Origin: Pontixanthobacter luteolus
Lineage (GTDB): Bacteria; Pseudomonadota; Alphaproteobacteria; Sphingomonadales; Sphingomonadaceae
DNA length: 64,000 nucleotides
NCBI RefSeq assembly: GCF_009828095.1
Contig: NZ_WTYP01000002.1
Coordinates: forward strand, 253,001-317,000
Direction of reading: 5' to 3'
The notes below the pieces were generated by a model. That model ran no database searches. It was not told where the DNA came from and worked only from the letters and a program-made list of their open reading frames with translations. The position numbers and the translations under genes are program-made. This document shows, piece after piece, positions 16,383-25,669 of the stretch. Within the stretch, counting starts at the first letter, position 1. Each line of letters begins with the position of its first letter.

Positions 16383-17783
16383 ATGCGGTTCTGGCCCAAG
16401 AGCCTGTTGGGGCAGGTGCTTCTCGCAGTCGCGCTGGCCTTGCTGGTGGCACAAACGATTTCCGCAGGTCTGTTATGGCGCGCCGCCGAGACGAGGCGGG
16501 ACGAGGCCTTGCTCAATTCTGCTGCGTTTCGCCTGGTGGTGCCCGAGCGGCAGAACGCCCGCCGCGATCTTCGCGGTGCCGATAACAGGCCGCGCAACGA
16601 TTTGCGTAATCGCACTCGCCGGTTTCCGCGCCCCTTGCGGCTGGAAACATCCGCCAGCTTCGAGTTGATGAGCGGCGAGACCCGCGAGACGCAGCTGGAA
16701 GAACAACTCGCTGGCATTCTGGCTGACCAGAATTTCTCCGCCGCAGAGTTGATCGTGATCGAACGATTGGCGCTCGATGATCCGTTCGTGCTTGGCCGCC
16801 CACGACTGATGCGGCGGGTCATCGACCAGGATCGTCCGGTCACCAAAGTCCTTGTCGCTGCTTTGAAACGGACCCCGGACAGCCAGTGGCAAATTGCGCG
16901 GGTTCCGATACCGGAGTCCAACGGAGCGGCGCTGCGCACAATCGTCTTGCAGACGCTGATTATCTATCTGGTGCTCGTCGGCCTCCATTTTCTGCTGCTC
17001 CGGCGTATTACAAAGCCGCTTGCCGCGCTGACCCGGCGCACAGAAAATTTCGGCAATGGCGGACAGATGCAAGAACCGCTGGAACCCAATGGCCCGCAGG
17101 ACGTGCGCCGTCTGGTAACTGCGCATAATGCAATGGAAGCACGGATCGCCGCATTGCTCGATGAAAAAGACGTGATGCTTGGAGCGATCGGGCACGATCT
17201 GAAGACACCGCTAGCCGCGCTGAGGGTGCGCATCGAAAACGTCGAGGATGAAACCGAGCGCCGGAAAATGGCCGCCGGGATCGAGGATATCACCCGCTCG
17301 CTCGACGATATCCTTACTCTGGCGCGGATCGGCAAATCAGGCGAACCGCCCGAGCGTGCCTCGCTTTCCGCACTGGCCGCGGCAGTCGTCGAGGAATTCG
17401 AGGATCAGGGCCAACCGGTCACGCTCAATACCAATGGAAAAATCGTCCATCCGGTTTACCTGACCTGGCTGAAACGTGCGCTGCGCAATTTGATCGGAAA
17501 TGCCCTGAGATACGGCGGCACCGCTGCGGTTACCCTGCGCGAAACCGGCACCCATGTCGTGCTCGAAGTGGACGATAACGGTCCCGGTATTGAAGAGGCC
17601 CGCATCGCCGAAATGCTCGAACCGTTCAAGCGCGGGGAGGCATCGCGCAACCGTGACACCGGCGGTGCAGGCCTTGGTCTGACAATCGCACGGGCTGTTG
17701 CCGAACAGCACGGGGGACGGCTGATTTTGGCGAACCGGCCCGAAGGCGGACTTCACGCAGAAATCCGGCTCCCGAAAGGTTGA
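16383..17783 (+). CDS. EnvZ-type sensor histidine kinase
   Basis: Inner-membrane kinase of 466 aa, partner of the preceding regulator. Two membrane segments (about 12-32 and 185-207) bracket a periplasmic domain of about 150 residues, rich in Arg near its start. HAMP follows (about 208-260). The H-box AIGHDLKTPLAALR carries phospho-acceptor His271. N-box NLIGNALRYGG, G1 DDNGPGI and G2 GGAGLGLTIA are intact. The start at 16383 is used because the longer frame from 16347 overlaps the regulator. The stimulus is unknown; the adjacent EF-hand protein raises calcium or envelope status as a possibility. Confidence 0.92.
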   Translation: MRFWPKSLLGQVLLAVALALLVAQTISAGLLWRAAETRRDEALLNSAAFRLVVPERQNARRDLRGADNRPRNDLRNRTRRFPRPLRLETSASFELMSGETRETQLEEQLAGILADQNFSAAELIVIERLALDDPFVLGRPRLMRRVIDQDRPVTKVLVAALKRTPDSQWQIARVPIPESNGAALRTIVLQTLIIYLVLVGLHFLLLRRITKPLAALTRRTENFGNGGQMQEPLEPNGPQDVRRLVTAHNAMEARIAALLDEKDVMLGAIGHDLKTPLAALRVRIENVEDETERRKMAAGIEDITRSLDDILTLARIGKSGEPPERASLSALAAAVVEEFEDQGQPVTLNTNGKIVHPVYLTWLKRALRNLIGNALRYGGTAAVTLRETGTHVVLEVDDNGPGIEEARIAEMLEPFKRGEASRNRDTGGAGLGLTIARAVAEQHGGRLILANRPEGGLHAEIRLPKG

Positions 17784-17903
17784 GACTTAGGCGGCTCTGC
17801 GTGCAGCAGGAAATTTATCGCCTTTGCCATTCCGGCCAAGGCATCCAGCCATCCGCACCGCCAACCCCATCGCTGGCTGATGCAGACATCTGGTGCCTTG
17901 CGT

Positions 17904-19478
17904 CTAGCGCATCAGGCCGCCGATCAGATTGCGGACAAACCGGCCGGCAATCGGCCCGGCTAGATCGGTCGCGATCGATCCGGCGGCAGAGGTCACGCCC
18001 GATGCCATCGGGTTGGCGCGCGATTTCTTGCCCAGCACCGCAGCAGCAGCGGCGCCGGCTGCCGAACCTGCCGCAACCTTAGCCCCGCGGCTGAAGGCCT
18101 TTTCCCACAGGCTGGGCGTCTTGCGCGATTGCTTACGCACTTCGTCCTCGCCCTTTTCCTCAACTTCTTGCGCGGTCTGCGCGGCATCGGCCGCCTTGGC
18201 CGCGAGCACTTCTTCAGCGCTTTCGCGGTCAACCGCCGTGTCGTATTTCCCGTCAACCGGGCTGACGGAATTGATGATCGCGCGTTCTTTCGCGGTGATC
18301 GGACCCAGCCGGCTGCGCGGCGGCTTGATCAGCGTGCGCTGAACAACCGAAGGCGCACCGTCATCCATCAGGGTGGAGACCAGTGCCTCACCCACACGCA
18401 ATTGCGTGATTGCCTCTTCCACATCGAGATCGGGATTGATCCGGAAGGTGTCGGCAGCCGCCTTGATCGCTTTCTTGTCACGCGGAGTGAACGCCCGCAG
18501 CGCGTGCTGCACGCGGTTGCCCAGCTGGCCGGCCACTTCCTCGGGAATGTCGATCGGGTTCTGCGTTACGAAGAAGACGCCGACGCCTTTCGAACGGATC
18601 AGGCGGACGACCTGTTCGATCTTGTCCTCCAGCGCCTTGGGCGCATCGTCGAACAACAGATGCGCTTCATCGAAGAAGAATACGAGCTTGGGCTTTTCCG
18701 GGTCGCCGACTTCTGGCAGCGATTCGAACAGTTCGGCGAGTAGCCACAACAGGAATGTCGCATAAAGCTTGGGGCTGCGCATCAGCTTGTCTGCAGCCAA
18801 CACGTTAATGTATCCGCGCCCCTGTTCGTCGGTTTTCAGGAAATCGTCGATCTCCAGCGCGGGTTCACCAAAGAAATTGTCCGCCCCTTGCGCCTCGAAG
18901 CTGAGCAGCTGCCGCTGGATCGCGCCAACGCTCTGCTTGCTGACATTGCCGTATTTCGCAGAAAGTTCTTTCGAGTTTTGCGAGGCGTGCAGGAGAATCG
19001 ACTGCAGATCGGCAAAATCGAGCAGCAGCAGACCGTGTTCATCGGCATATTTGAAGACGATCTGCAGCACGCCTTCCTGCGTGTCGTTCAGATCGAGCAA
19101 CCGCGAAAGCAGCAGCGGCCCCATCTCGCTGATTGTCGTGCGGATGGGATGGCCCTGTTCCCCGTACAGATCCCAGAAGATCGCCGGGTTATCCGAATAG
19201 GCATAGTCTTCCATGCCCAGTTCTTTCGCGCGGCCTTCCAGCTTGTCGGCGTGCTTGAAAGTGGGCGATCCGGGCATCGAAATACCCGACAGATCACCTT
19301 TCACATCGGCCACGAATACCGGCACGCCATTGGCGGAGAAACTTTCTGCAAGCCCCTGCAGCGTGACCGTTTTACCCGTGCCGGTCGCGCCCGCGATCAG
19401 TCCGTGACGGTTCGCACGCCCCAGATCGAGCGATTGTTGCTCCTGATTTTCGCCTAGCCCCAGAAAGATGCTGCCCAT
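17904..19478 (-). CDS. HerA-like ATPase, DUF853 (YjgR) family
   Basis: Cytoplasmic P-loop ATPase of 524 aa related to the HerA/FtsK motors. Walker [12 protein letters not shown] is near residue 30 and Walker [14 protein letters not shown] near residue 250; an Arg/Gln sensor region [11 protein letters not shown] follows. The C-terminus is Ala/Gly-rich (about 455-524), as is usual in DUF853 proteins. The ATG at 19478 begins the family N-terminus GSIFLGLG. Its cellular job is not established; helicase-type activity is inferred from the fold. It stands alone, convergent with the kinase and divergent from pabBC. Confidence 0.88.
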   Translation of the reverse strand: MGSIFLGLGENQEQQSLDLGRANRHGLIAGATGTGKTVTLQGLAESFSANGVPVFVADVKGDLSGISMPGSPTFKHADKLEGRAKELGMEDYAYSDNPAIFWDLYGEQGHPIRTTISEMGPLLLSRLLDLNDTQEGVLQIVFKYADEHGLLLLDFADLQSILLHASQNSKELSAKYGNVSKQSVGAIQRQLLSFEAQGADNFFGEPALEIDDFLKTDEQGRGYINVLAADKLMRSPKLYATFLLWLLAELFESLPEVGDPEKPKLVFFFDEAHLLFDDAPKALEDKIEQVVRLIRSKGVGVFFVTQNPIDIPEEVAGQLGNRVQHALRAFTPRDKKAIKAAADTFRINPDLDVEEAITQLRVGEALVSTLMDDGAPSVVQRTLIKPPRSRLGPITAKERAIINSVSPVDGKYDTAVDRESAEEVLAAKAADAAQTAQEVEEKGEDEVRKQSRKTPSLWEKAFSRGAKVAAGSAAGAAAAAVLGKKSRANPMASGVTSAAGSIATDLAGPIAGRFVRNLIGGLMR

Positions 19479-19584
19479 TTTTGTCTTGCTCCGACCCTGA
19501 AATTGTATGCTGCGGCTGTGGCGCAGACACTGACTTGCGGTCAAGTATCTCGACTTGCGCGGCCAAGACGCTAAGGCTGGGCGA

Positions 19585-21396
19585 ATGGCCGAACCTGAGC
19601 CCTTTGTACTGCTGGACGATGCGCGAGAAGACGGCGCAGCAGACGCGCATATCTTCGAAAAACCGGCCAGGATATTCGCCGCTAGGCGCGCCTCGGAAGT
19701 CGCCGATGTGCTCGCTGCTGCCGATGCCGAACGGGAAAAGACCGGCGGAACGCTGGCCGGGTATATCGCTTATGAAGCGGGTCTGGCGTTGGAGCCGCGC
19801 CTCACCGGCCTTGCCGATAAGCGTGCAGGCGGAAACGGCCCGCTGGTCTGGCTTGGCCTGTTCGAGAAAGAGCATATCCTGCCGCCGGATGCGGTTCACG
19901 ACTGGCTGGCCGAGAGAGCGCAAGGCGGCGCTTCGATCGGGCCGCTTGACCCGCAATTGTCGCCCGGCGGCTATGTTGCCGCGTTCGAGAAGATGCAGGA
20001 TGCGATTCGCGCCGGCGACATTTATCAGGCCAACCTCACCTTCCCGCTTGCAGGTTCATATCGCGGTGATCCGGTGGCGCTGTATTCGGCGCTCCGGCCA
20101 GCGGCGAACGCCGGTTATGGCGGGCTGATATTCGACGGCTCGCATTGGCTTCTCAGCCTGTCGCCGGAACTGTTTTTCTCCCTCCACGGAGACGCGGCCA
20201 AAGTTAAGCCGATGAAGGGCACGCGCCCACGTGGGCCGACGCCCGATGCGGACAAGGCGCTTGAGAAAGAACTCGCCGGGTCGGTCAAGGACAAGGCCGA
20301 GAATCTGATGATCGTCGATCTGATGCGCAACGATTTGTCGCGCGTTGCCGATGCCGGCAGCGTGCAGGTCGATGCGCCGTTCGCAATCGAAAGCTATCCG
20401 ACAGTCCATCAGATGGTCTCGACCGTTCGGGCAAGGCTGAGCGAGGGCAAGACCGCCAGCGATCTGATCCGTGCGATATTCCCCTGCGGATCGATTACAG
20501 GCGCACCGAAAATCCGGGCGATGGAGCTGATATCAGGGGCCGAACGTGATGCGCGCGGCCCGTATTGCGGCGCAATCGGGCGGATTGGCCCAGATGGCGA
20601 TGCCGCCTTCAACGTCGCAATCCGCACCTTGCGGCTTACCCCGGTCGAGAACGAACGCGGCACTGCGGTGCTGGGCGTCGGATCCGCCATCGTGGCCGAC
20701 AGCCAGCCGATGGATGAATGGCGCGAGAGCATCCTCAAAGGCGGTTTTGCGCGCCAATCCTCACCAGCGCACAGCGCGCCGCAGTTCGATTTGATCGAAA
20801 CCATGCTGTTCGATCCTGAGAGCGGAATCGAACTTCTCGAACTGCATCTGGAACGGATGAAGTCGAGCGCGGCGGAGCTGGGTTTCTCTTTCGACAGGCA
20901 CGCGGCGCGCAACCAGATTCATGCGCTGTGTTTCGAACTGGAAAAACGTTCGAAAGTCCGCCTGCTCGCCGCCCGCAGCGGCGCGACCTCGCTGACCACG
21001 AGCGAACTGCCCGTGGGCGCTTCCGGCACATTTGACTGCATCGCCCTGCCGATCCCGGTTGATCCGGCTGACTGGAGGCTGCGGCACAAGACAACCGATC
21101 GCGGATTTTATCAGGACGCGCTGGCCGCAGCGCAGGATGCCGATGCGCGCGAAGCGATCCTTGTGCGCGGCGACGGCCTTGTAACAGAAGGTAGCTGGAC
21201 CAATATCTTCGTTGAACGCGGCGAGACGCTGCTCACCCCGCCAGCTTCACTCGGATTGCTGCCGGGTGTCCTGCGCCGCTCGCTGATTGAAAGCGGCCGC
21301 GCGCAAGAGGCGGAGCTGACACTCGACGATCTTGAAAACGGCTTCCTGCTCGGAAACGCAGTGCGCGGCCTCATTCCCGGAAAGCTGAAACAATGA
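19585..21396 (+). CDS. pabB: fused aminodeoxychorismate synthase component I / aminodeoxychorismate lyase
   Basis: Bifunctional folate enzyme of 603 aa. The N-terminal half (to about residue 385) is the chorismate-using PabB domain with the [15 protein letters not shown] and [11 protein letters not shown] signatures. The rest is a PabC lyase (PLP class IV): FYQDAL region, EGSWTNIF motif, and the phosphate-cup [12 protein letters not shown]. Together they turn chorismate into p-aminobenzoate once the glutaminase PabA supplies ammonia; no pabA is in the window. The ATG at 19585 has AAGG upstream; a TTG extension to 19555 is not needed. The stop overlaps the next start by 4 bases (ATGA), so coupling with rluA is likely. 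Confidence 0.93.
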   Translation: MAEPEPFVLLDDAREDGAADAHIFEKPARIFAARRASEVADVLAAADAEREKTGGTLAGYIAYEAGLALEPRLTGLADKRAGGNGPLVWLGLFEKEHILPPDAVHDWLAERAQGGASIGPLDPQLSPGGYVAAFEKMQDAIRAGDIYQANLTFPLAGSYRGDPVALYSALRPAANAGYGGLIFDGSHWLLSLSPELFFSLHGDAAKVKPMKGTRPRGPTPDADKALEKELAGSVKDKAENLMIVDLMRNDLSRVADAGSVQVDAPFAIESYPTVHQMVSTVRARLSEGKTASDLIRAIFPCGSITGAPKIRAMELISGAERDARGPYCGAIGRIGPDGDAAFNVAIRTLRLTPVENERGTAVLGVGSAIVADSQPMDEWRESILKGGFARQSSPAHSAPQFDLIETMLFDPESGIELLELHLERMKSSAAELGFSFDRHAARNQIHALCFELEKRSKVRLLAARSGATSLTTSELPVGASGTFDCIALPIPVDPADWRLRHKTTDRGFYQDALAAAQDADAREAILVRGDGLVTEGSWTNIFVERGETLLTPPASLGLLPGVLRRSLIESGRAQEAELTLDDLENGFLLGNAVRGLIPGKLKQ

Positions 21397-22079
21397 TTTC
21401 TCCCCCTGTGCTCGCGCAAATCCCGATTGTTTACGAAGACGGCGAAGCGCTGGTTATCGACAAGCCCGCCGGTCTGCCGGTCGATCCGCCGCGCAATGGC
21501 GGAACCTGTCTGGCGGATTATTACGAAGGGCTGAAACTGGGCTTCATGCGGCCGCCCGTGGCAGTGCACCGCCTGGATACCGACACGTCCGGCTGCCTTC
21601 TGCTCGCGCGCAACCCCAAGGCGGTGAAACGCTTTGCCCGCGCGTTCGAGGAACGGCTGGTCGCAAAACGCTATCTCGGGATTATCGGCGGCGAGCTGGA
21701 CCAGGAAGAGGGCACGATCGACCTGCCACTGGGCAAAGTCAGCAGCGCCGAAATGGGCTGGCGCATGGTTCACGATCCTGACGGCAAGCCTTCGATTACA
21801 CACTGGAAGGTGCTGAAGGTAGAAGGCGGCAATTCGCTAATTGAGTTCAGGCCTGAAACCGGGCGCACCCACCAGATCCGCGTCCATGCCGAATCGGGGC
21901 TGGGTAAACCATTGCTGGGCGATCCGGTTTATGGGCCAGAACACGGCAAATCGGTTGGCGCGCGGCGCACAATGTTGCACGCGTCCGCAATTACCGTTCA
22001 GCGCGCAAACAAGCCGGAGATTGCCGGAATCGCTCCGATGCCGGCCGATTTCATCGATCTCGGGTTTACGGATGGATGA
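21393..22079 (+). CDS. RluA-family RNA pseudouridine synthase
   Basis: Modifies uridines in rRNA or tRNA; 228 aa, the short form without an S4 domain. Catalytic Asp is in HRLDTDTSGCLLLAR. The later motif RPETGRTHQIRVHA is also conserved. Overlaps pabBC by 4 bases upstream and arfB by 8 bases downstream. Which RNA and site it modifies cannot be assigned from sequence. Confidence 0.91.
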   Translation: MISPPVLAQIPIVYEDGEALVIDKPAGLPVDPPRNGGTCLADYYEGLKLGFMRPPVAVHRLDTDTSGCLLLARNPKAVKRFARAFEERLVAKRYLGIIGGELDQEEGTIDLPLGKVSSAEMGWRMVHDPDGKPSITHWKVLKVEGGNSLIEFRPETGRTHQIRVHAESGLGKPLLGDPVYGPEHGKSVGARRTMLHASAITVQRANKPEIAGIAPMPADFIDLGFTDG

Positions 22080-22485
22080 CCTGATCGAACGGGCGCTGTC
22101 GCAGGTCGAAGAAAGCTTCATCGCCAGTTCCGGCCCGGGCGGGCAGAACGTCAACAAGGTCGCGACGGCGGTGCAATTGCGCCTCAACGTGTTCGCGCTG
22201 CGCCTGAGCCCCCCGGTTTTCAACCGCTTGAAAACCCTCGCGGGGAACCGCATGACGTCCAAGGGCGAGATCATCCTTACGGCGCGGAATTACCGCACGC
22301 AGGAGGCGAACCGCGAAGACGCCCGTACACGTCTCACCCAATTGCTGGAGGAAGCCCGGAAAGAGCCGAAAAAACGCGCCAAGAGCCGGGTCAACCGGGT
22401 CGGCAAGGAAAAGCGGATCAAGGCCAAGAAGAATCGCGGAGAGGTGAAGGCCAATCGGGGCAAGGTCAGCCGGCGCGACTGGTGA
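22072..22485 (+). CDS. arfB: ribosome-rescue peptidyl-tRNA hydrolase ArfB
   Basis: Releases peptides from ribosomes stalled at the end of broken mRNAs. 137 aa, matching the ICT1/YaeJ group. The catalytic GGQ is in SSGPGGQNVNKV (residues 19-30), and a Lys/Arg-rich tail (about 100-137) would thread into the empty mRNA channel. The start at 22072 overlaps the end of the pseudouridine synthase gene by 8 bases. Confidence 0.94.
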   Translation: MDDLIERALSQVEESFIASSGPGGQNVNKVATAVQLRLNVFALRLSPPVFNRLKTLAGNRMTSKGEIILTARNYRTQEANREDARTRLTQLLEEARKEPKKRAKSRVNRVGKEKRIKAKKNRGEVKANRGKVSRRDW

Positions 22486-22518
22486 CACTGCTTGACTTTT
22501 CCCCGTGAATCACCCAAT

Positions 22519-22564
22519 GGGCGCGCCGGAACGGCGGTGCTTACTCGCGCCGCCCTTATTTTTT
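22519..22564 (+). terminator. probable terminator after arfB
   Basis: GC-rich arms (GGGCG at 22519-22523 and GGCGG at 22533-22537 can pair with the CCGCCC stretch at 22550-22555), followed by a T-run TTATTTTTT (22556-22564). Stems are short and alternative, so confidence is moderate. It separates the pabBC operon from rpmG. Confidence 0.45.
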
Positions 22565-22602
22565 CGGCCATCCCCGGCCTCATTCGATTTTAGGAATACG
22601 TC

Positions 22603-22770
22603 ATGGCGAAGCCAGCAACCGTCAAGATCAAGCTCGTCTCGACTGCAGACACGGGCTTCTACTACACGACGAAAAAGAACCCGCGGAACATCACTGAAAA
22701 GATGACTTTCCGCAAGTACGACCCCGTCGTGCGCAAGCATGTCGAGTTCAAGGAAGCCAAGATCAAGTAA
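22603..22770 (+). CDS. rpmG: 50S ribosomal protein L33
   Basis: Ribosomal protein of 55 aa, the standard alphaproteobacterial form. Sequence begins [20 protein letters not shown] and includes TKKNPRN and the [14 protein letters not shown] ending. It lacks the zinc-binding CxxC pairs, so it is the zinc-independent type. An AGGA site lies 8 bases before the ATG. Confidence 0.97.
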   Translation: MAKPATVKIKLVSTADTGFYYTTKKNPRNITEKMTFRKYDPVVRKHVEFKEAKIK

Positions 22771-22861
22771 GCCACGGCTTGCTTGGTACCTGAACTGCGG
22801 GAACCGTATTAGTTCAGTGACGGTTCAACGCTCTGACGCTATCAGCCGGAGCATGAACACA

Positions 22862-23515
22862 ATGACATCCCTTTCGAAAAAGCCACTGCTCGCCGCACTT
22901 GCCGGTGCAGTGGCTTTTGCTGTGCCTGCAACATCGTTTGTAGCACCGGCGCCCCTTGCCGCCCAGCAATCCGACCTCGACCGAGCGGTCACCGCAATCC
23001 GCGGGATCAGCACGATGAAGGCCGATTTCACGCAGACCGACCGCAACGGCCAGACCGTGGCGGGCGTGCTGACACTGAAAAACCCGGGCAAGATCCGCTT
23101 CGAATACGAAAAAGACGTTCCGCTTCTGGTCGTCTCCAACGGCAAATCGCTGACCATGATCGATTACGAGGTCAATCAGGTCCAGCGCTGGCCGATCAAG
23201 AAATCGCCGCTCGGTGCGCTGCTTGATCCCAGCCGCGACGTCGCGAAATTCGGCAAACTGGTGCAGACCGGAAATCGTGATGTCGTCAGCATCGAAGTGC
23301 GCGACAAGAGCCGGCCCGAATTCGGCGTGATCACGCTGATTTTCGTTCGCGACGGTTCAGCGCCCGGCGGGCTGCAGCTGACCAATTGGGTGGCGCTCGA
23401 TTCGCAGAACAACCGCACCACGGTTCGCCTGCGGAATCACCGTTATGGAGTCGCGGTTTCTGACGGTGCTTTCACCTACAAGGACCCTCGCCGTTCATCT
23501 CGCCGCCCCAGATAA
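22862..23515 (+). CDS. lolA: outer-membrane lipoprotein carrier LolA
   Basis: Periplasmic chaperone that carries lipoproteins from LolCDE to the outer membrane; about 217 aa. Signal peptide SKKPLLAALAGAVAFAVPATSF with a processing region near residue 33. The mature protein shows the LolA pattern MKADFTQTDRNGQTVAGVL and KNPGKIRFEYEKDVPLLVVSNG. GGAG at 22848-22851 sits 10 bases before the ATG at 22862 but only 1 base before the in-frame ATG at 22853, so the later start is preferred; the mature protein is the same. It lies 91 bases after rpmG. Confidence 0.92.
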   Translation: MTSLSKKPLLAALAGAVAFAVPATSFVAPAPLAAQQSDLDRAVTAIRGISTMKADFTQTDRNGQTVAGVLTLKNPGKIRFEYEKDVPLLVVSNGKSLTMIDYEVNQVQRWPIKKSPLGALLDPSRDVAKFGKLVQTGNRDVVSIEVRDKSRPEFGVITLIFVRDGSAPGGLQLTNWVALDSQNNRTTVRLRNHRYGVAVSDGAFTYKDPRRSSRRPR

Positions 23516-23569
23516 TCATTTCACCGATTAGCCGCCTTGTCGCTGCGACGGGCTGCTGCTGATTGTTCA

Positions 23570-23598
23570 TTGGCTAGAAAGCCTAACAGGCATATTCT
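23570..23598 (+). promoter_or_regulatory. predicted promoter of the candidate sRNA
   Basis: TTGGCT (23570-23575) and TATTCT (23593-23598) are separated by 17 bases. Each hexamer matches four of six sigma-70 consensus positions. Transcription would start near 23604-23606. Confidence 0.45.
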
Positions 23599-23603
23599 CT
23601 GAC

Positions 23604-23730
23604 TTAGCAAAGCAGCTGGAGACATTGGTTCCCCCCTGTTGCCTCAGTCTTCGGTACGGCTGCTTTGTCAAAGCGTGACGAACGCTAACATGGAACCCTC
23701 GTGTCAATGCCCCCGACACGAGGGTTTTTT
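23604..23730 (+). ncRNA. candidate small RNA ending in a strong terminator
   Basis: About 127 bases between lolA and xth with no plausible ORF. A promoter-like pair lies just upstream. CAAAGCAGC (23608-23616) pairs perfectly with GCTGCTTTG (23659-23667), closing a domain that exposes a C6 run (23631-23636). A second region precedes a textbook terminator. The TTAGC at 23604-23608 could pair instead with GCTAA (23684-23688), giving a possible structural switch. It does not match SRP RNA or tmRNA that I can recognise. A 6S-like or C-rich regulatory RNA is possible but unproved; it could also be a leader upstream of xth that ends early. Confidence 0.5.
23696..23730 (+). terminator. intrinsic terminator upstream of xth
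   Basis: Perfect 10-bp stem (23696-23705 with 23715-23724, CCCTCGTGTC/GACACGAGGG), 9-base loop, then six T. No annotated gene on the plus strand ends within 180 bases upstream, which argues that it terminates the candidate sRNA or a long lolA transcript. Confidence 0.92.
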
Positions 23731-23807
23731 GTTGCCCGGATGCGTTTCTGTGCGCGGCCCGCCCCGCCGCAATAGACACCGCCGCGCCGCATCCCTATCT
23801 CCTGCGC

Positions 23808-24602
23808 ATGGTTTCTGTAGCTTCCTGGAATATCAATTCCGTCCGCCTTCGCATGCCGATCGTCGAACGTTTCCTGACTGAGCAATCGGTCGATGTCCTG
23901 TGCCTGCAGGAAATCAAATGCCAGGAACACCAGTTCCCCTACGAGGCGTTTCGCAAGCTCGGCTATGAGCATTTCGCGATCCACGGGCAGAAAGGGTATC
24001 ACGGCGTGGCAACTGTCAGCCGGATCCCGCTTAAGGAATTCAGCCGCCATGACTGGCAGGACAATGGCGAGGCACGCCATGTCGGCGTGGAACTGACCGG
24101 TCCGGGGCAGGACATGGTGATCGAAAATGTCTACGTGCCTGCCGGCGGCGATGTGCCGGACCGCGAGGTAAATACGAAATTCGGCCAGAAGCTGGATTTT
24201 CTGGAGCGGATGACCCGTTGGGCTGATGCGATTGACAGACCGACGCTGATCGTCGGCGATTTCAATATCGCACCGCTCGAAAGCGATGTCTGGAGCCACA
24301 AACAGCTGCTCAAGGTTGTCAGTCACACCCCGCTCGAGGTCGAAACGCTGGGCAAGTTCCGCGATGCCCACGGATGGACTGATATTGGCCGCGAATTCAT
24401 CCGCGATCCGGACCGCTATTACAGCTGGTGGAGCTATCGTTCGAAAGATTACCGTGTGGGCGACCGTGGGCGGCGGCTCGACCATATGTGGGCGTCCCCC
24501 GACCTCGCCAAGATGGCGACTGCGCATCATGTTCACGAAGACGCGCGCGGCTGGGAAAAGCCGTCTGATCATATCCCGCTGGTGACGGAGTTCGATCTCT
24601 GA
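23808..24602 (+). CDS. xth: exodeoxyribonuclease III
   Basis: AP endonuclease and 3'-5' exonuclease of base-excision repair, 264 aa, EEP fold. Motifs: SWNINSVRLR, LQEIKCQ (metal Glu), PAGGD, GDFNIAP, YYSWWSYR and the final SDHIPL catalytic His. The CTC-TGA end overlaps the proposed CTG start of ribA by 4 bases, so the two are likely one transcript. Confidence 0.95.
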   Translation: MVSVASWNINSVRLRMPIVERFLTEQSVDVLCLQEIKCQEHQFPYEAFRKLGYEHFAIHGQKGYHGVATVSRIPLKEFSRHDWQDNGEARHVGVELTGPGQDMVIENVYVPAGGDVPDREVNTKFGQKLDFLERMTRWADAIDRPTLIVGDFNIAPLESDVWSHKQLLKVVSHTPLEVETLGKFRDAHGWTDIGREFIRDPDRYYSWWSYRSKDYRVGDRGRRLDHMWASPDLAKMATAHHVHEDARGWEKPSDHIPLVTEFDL

Positions 24603-25669
24603 GCGAGACAGGCCCTTCTGCTTCGCGGCGCGTTGCCCGCGCGGTCGATGCGCTGCGCCATGGGTGGGCAATCGAGATTGATGGCGGACCGCTGCTGCTG
24701 CCGGTCGAAACGGCCATAGCTGCGGACGCAAAATCGCCGCGAATGTTGATATCGGCAGCCCGTGCCGTGACTCTGAAGATGGCGAACCAGCGCGAGGCGG
24801 CAGCTCCGCACGCGCCGGTCCTGATCCGGGGTGCGGAGCCGTTCGACCTGCCGACGGCGCGCCCGATTGCAGATCCGGCGCTCGACCTGCTCAATCCGAT
24901 GAAAGGTCCGTTCAAGGCCGAGCAAATCGAGTGGCAAACGCAGGCGGAAACGGCGATGGAGCTCGCGCGGATTGCGGGGATATTGCCGGCATTCCTGGTG
25001 GCACCGTCCGGCGCAGGCGAGGCGGAATGCTTGGTGTCCGGCGATCTCGCGGCATGGTCCGACACCGCCCAGCTTAGGATCGCGACCCAGGCCAGATTGC
25101 CGGTCAATGCGAGCGAGGACGCGCGTATCATCGCGTTCCGTAGCGCTGACGATCTGCGCGAACATGTCGCGCTGGTAATCGGGCAGCAATCGGCCGACTC
25201 GGTTCCGCTGGTGCGTTTGCACTCGGAATGCCTGACTGGGGATATACTGGGCAGTCTGAAATGCGATTGCGGTCCGCAGCTCGATGCGTCCCTGGCCGCA
25301 ATGGCGAAGCAGGCCGATGCAGGCGGCTGGGGTATTCTGCTGTATCTGCGGCAGGAAGGGCGCGGCATCGGGCTGATTAACAAACTGCGCGCGTACCAGT
25401 TGCAGGATCAGGGTTTCGACACGGTCGAGGCGAACCAGAGGCTTGGCCTGCCAGATGAGGCACGAGATTTCCCTGTTGCCGCAAGGATGCTGGAACTGCT
25501 CGGCGTGAAATCGATCAAGCTGATGACCAACAATCCGAAGAAAGTCGATGCGCTGGCAAAGGCGGGGGTTACAGTGGCCGAACGCGTGCCGCACCAGCTA
25601 CCCGACAACCCGCATAATCGCCGCTATCTGGCGGTGAAGCGCGACAAGTCGGGGCACTTGCTTACGTGA
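24599..25669 (+). CDS. ribA: GTP cyclohydrolase II (CTG start likely)
   Basis: First enzyme of riboflavin synthesis. Zinc ligands are in HSECLTGDILGSLKCDCG. Catalytic/arginine motifs are RQEGRGIGLINKLRAYQLQD and LMTNNPKK. The protein is about 356 aa with an extra N-terminal domain (about 1-165) seen in sphingomonad RibA and absent from E. coli RibA. In-frame codons upstream of the ATG at 24743 still encode family-like sequence (RRVARAVDALRHGW), yet contain no ATG, GTG or TTG. The CTG at 24599, with GGAG at an 8-base gap and overlapping the xth stop, is therefore the best start. The ATG at 24743 would give a 308 aa form lacking 48 residues. Confidence 0.9.
   Translation: MSETGPSASRRVARAVDALRHGWAIEIDGGPLLLPVETAIAADAKSPRMLISAARAVTLKMANQREAAAPHAPVLIRGAEPFDLPTARPIADPALDLLNPMKGPFKAEQIEWQTQAETAMELARIAGILPAFLVAPSGAGEAECLVSGDLAAWSDTAQLRIATQARLPVNASEDARIIAFRSADDLREHVALVIGQQSADSVPLVRLHSECLTGDILGSLKCDCGPQLDASLAAMAKQADAGGWGILLYLRQEGRGIGLINKLRAYQLQDQGFDTVEANQRLGLPDEARDFPVAARMLELLGVKSIKLMTNNPKKVDALAKAGVTVAERVPHQLPDNPHNRRYLAVKRDKSGHLLT

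Noticed and set aside
23604-23730. Identification of the candidate RNA as SRP RNA, tmRNA or tRNA
   Set aside because: No GGAAG tetraloop region of SRP RNA, no tag-peptide frame, no cloverleaf. A 6S identity was considered but I could not trace the conserved bulge sequence.
23639-23881. 80-codon plus-strand frame across the sRNA terminator and the xth start
   Set aside because: It runs through a perfect terminator, lacks a ribosome-binding site and has a Cys/Arg/Pro-rich random look.
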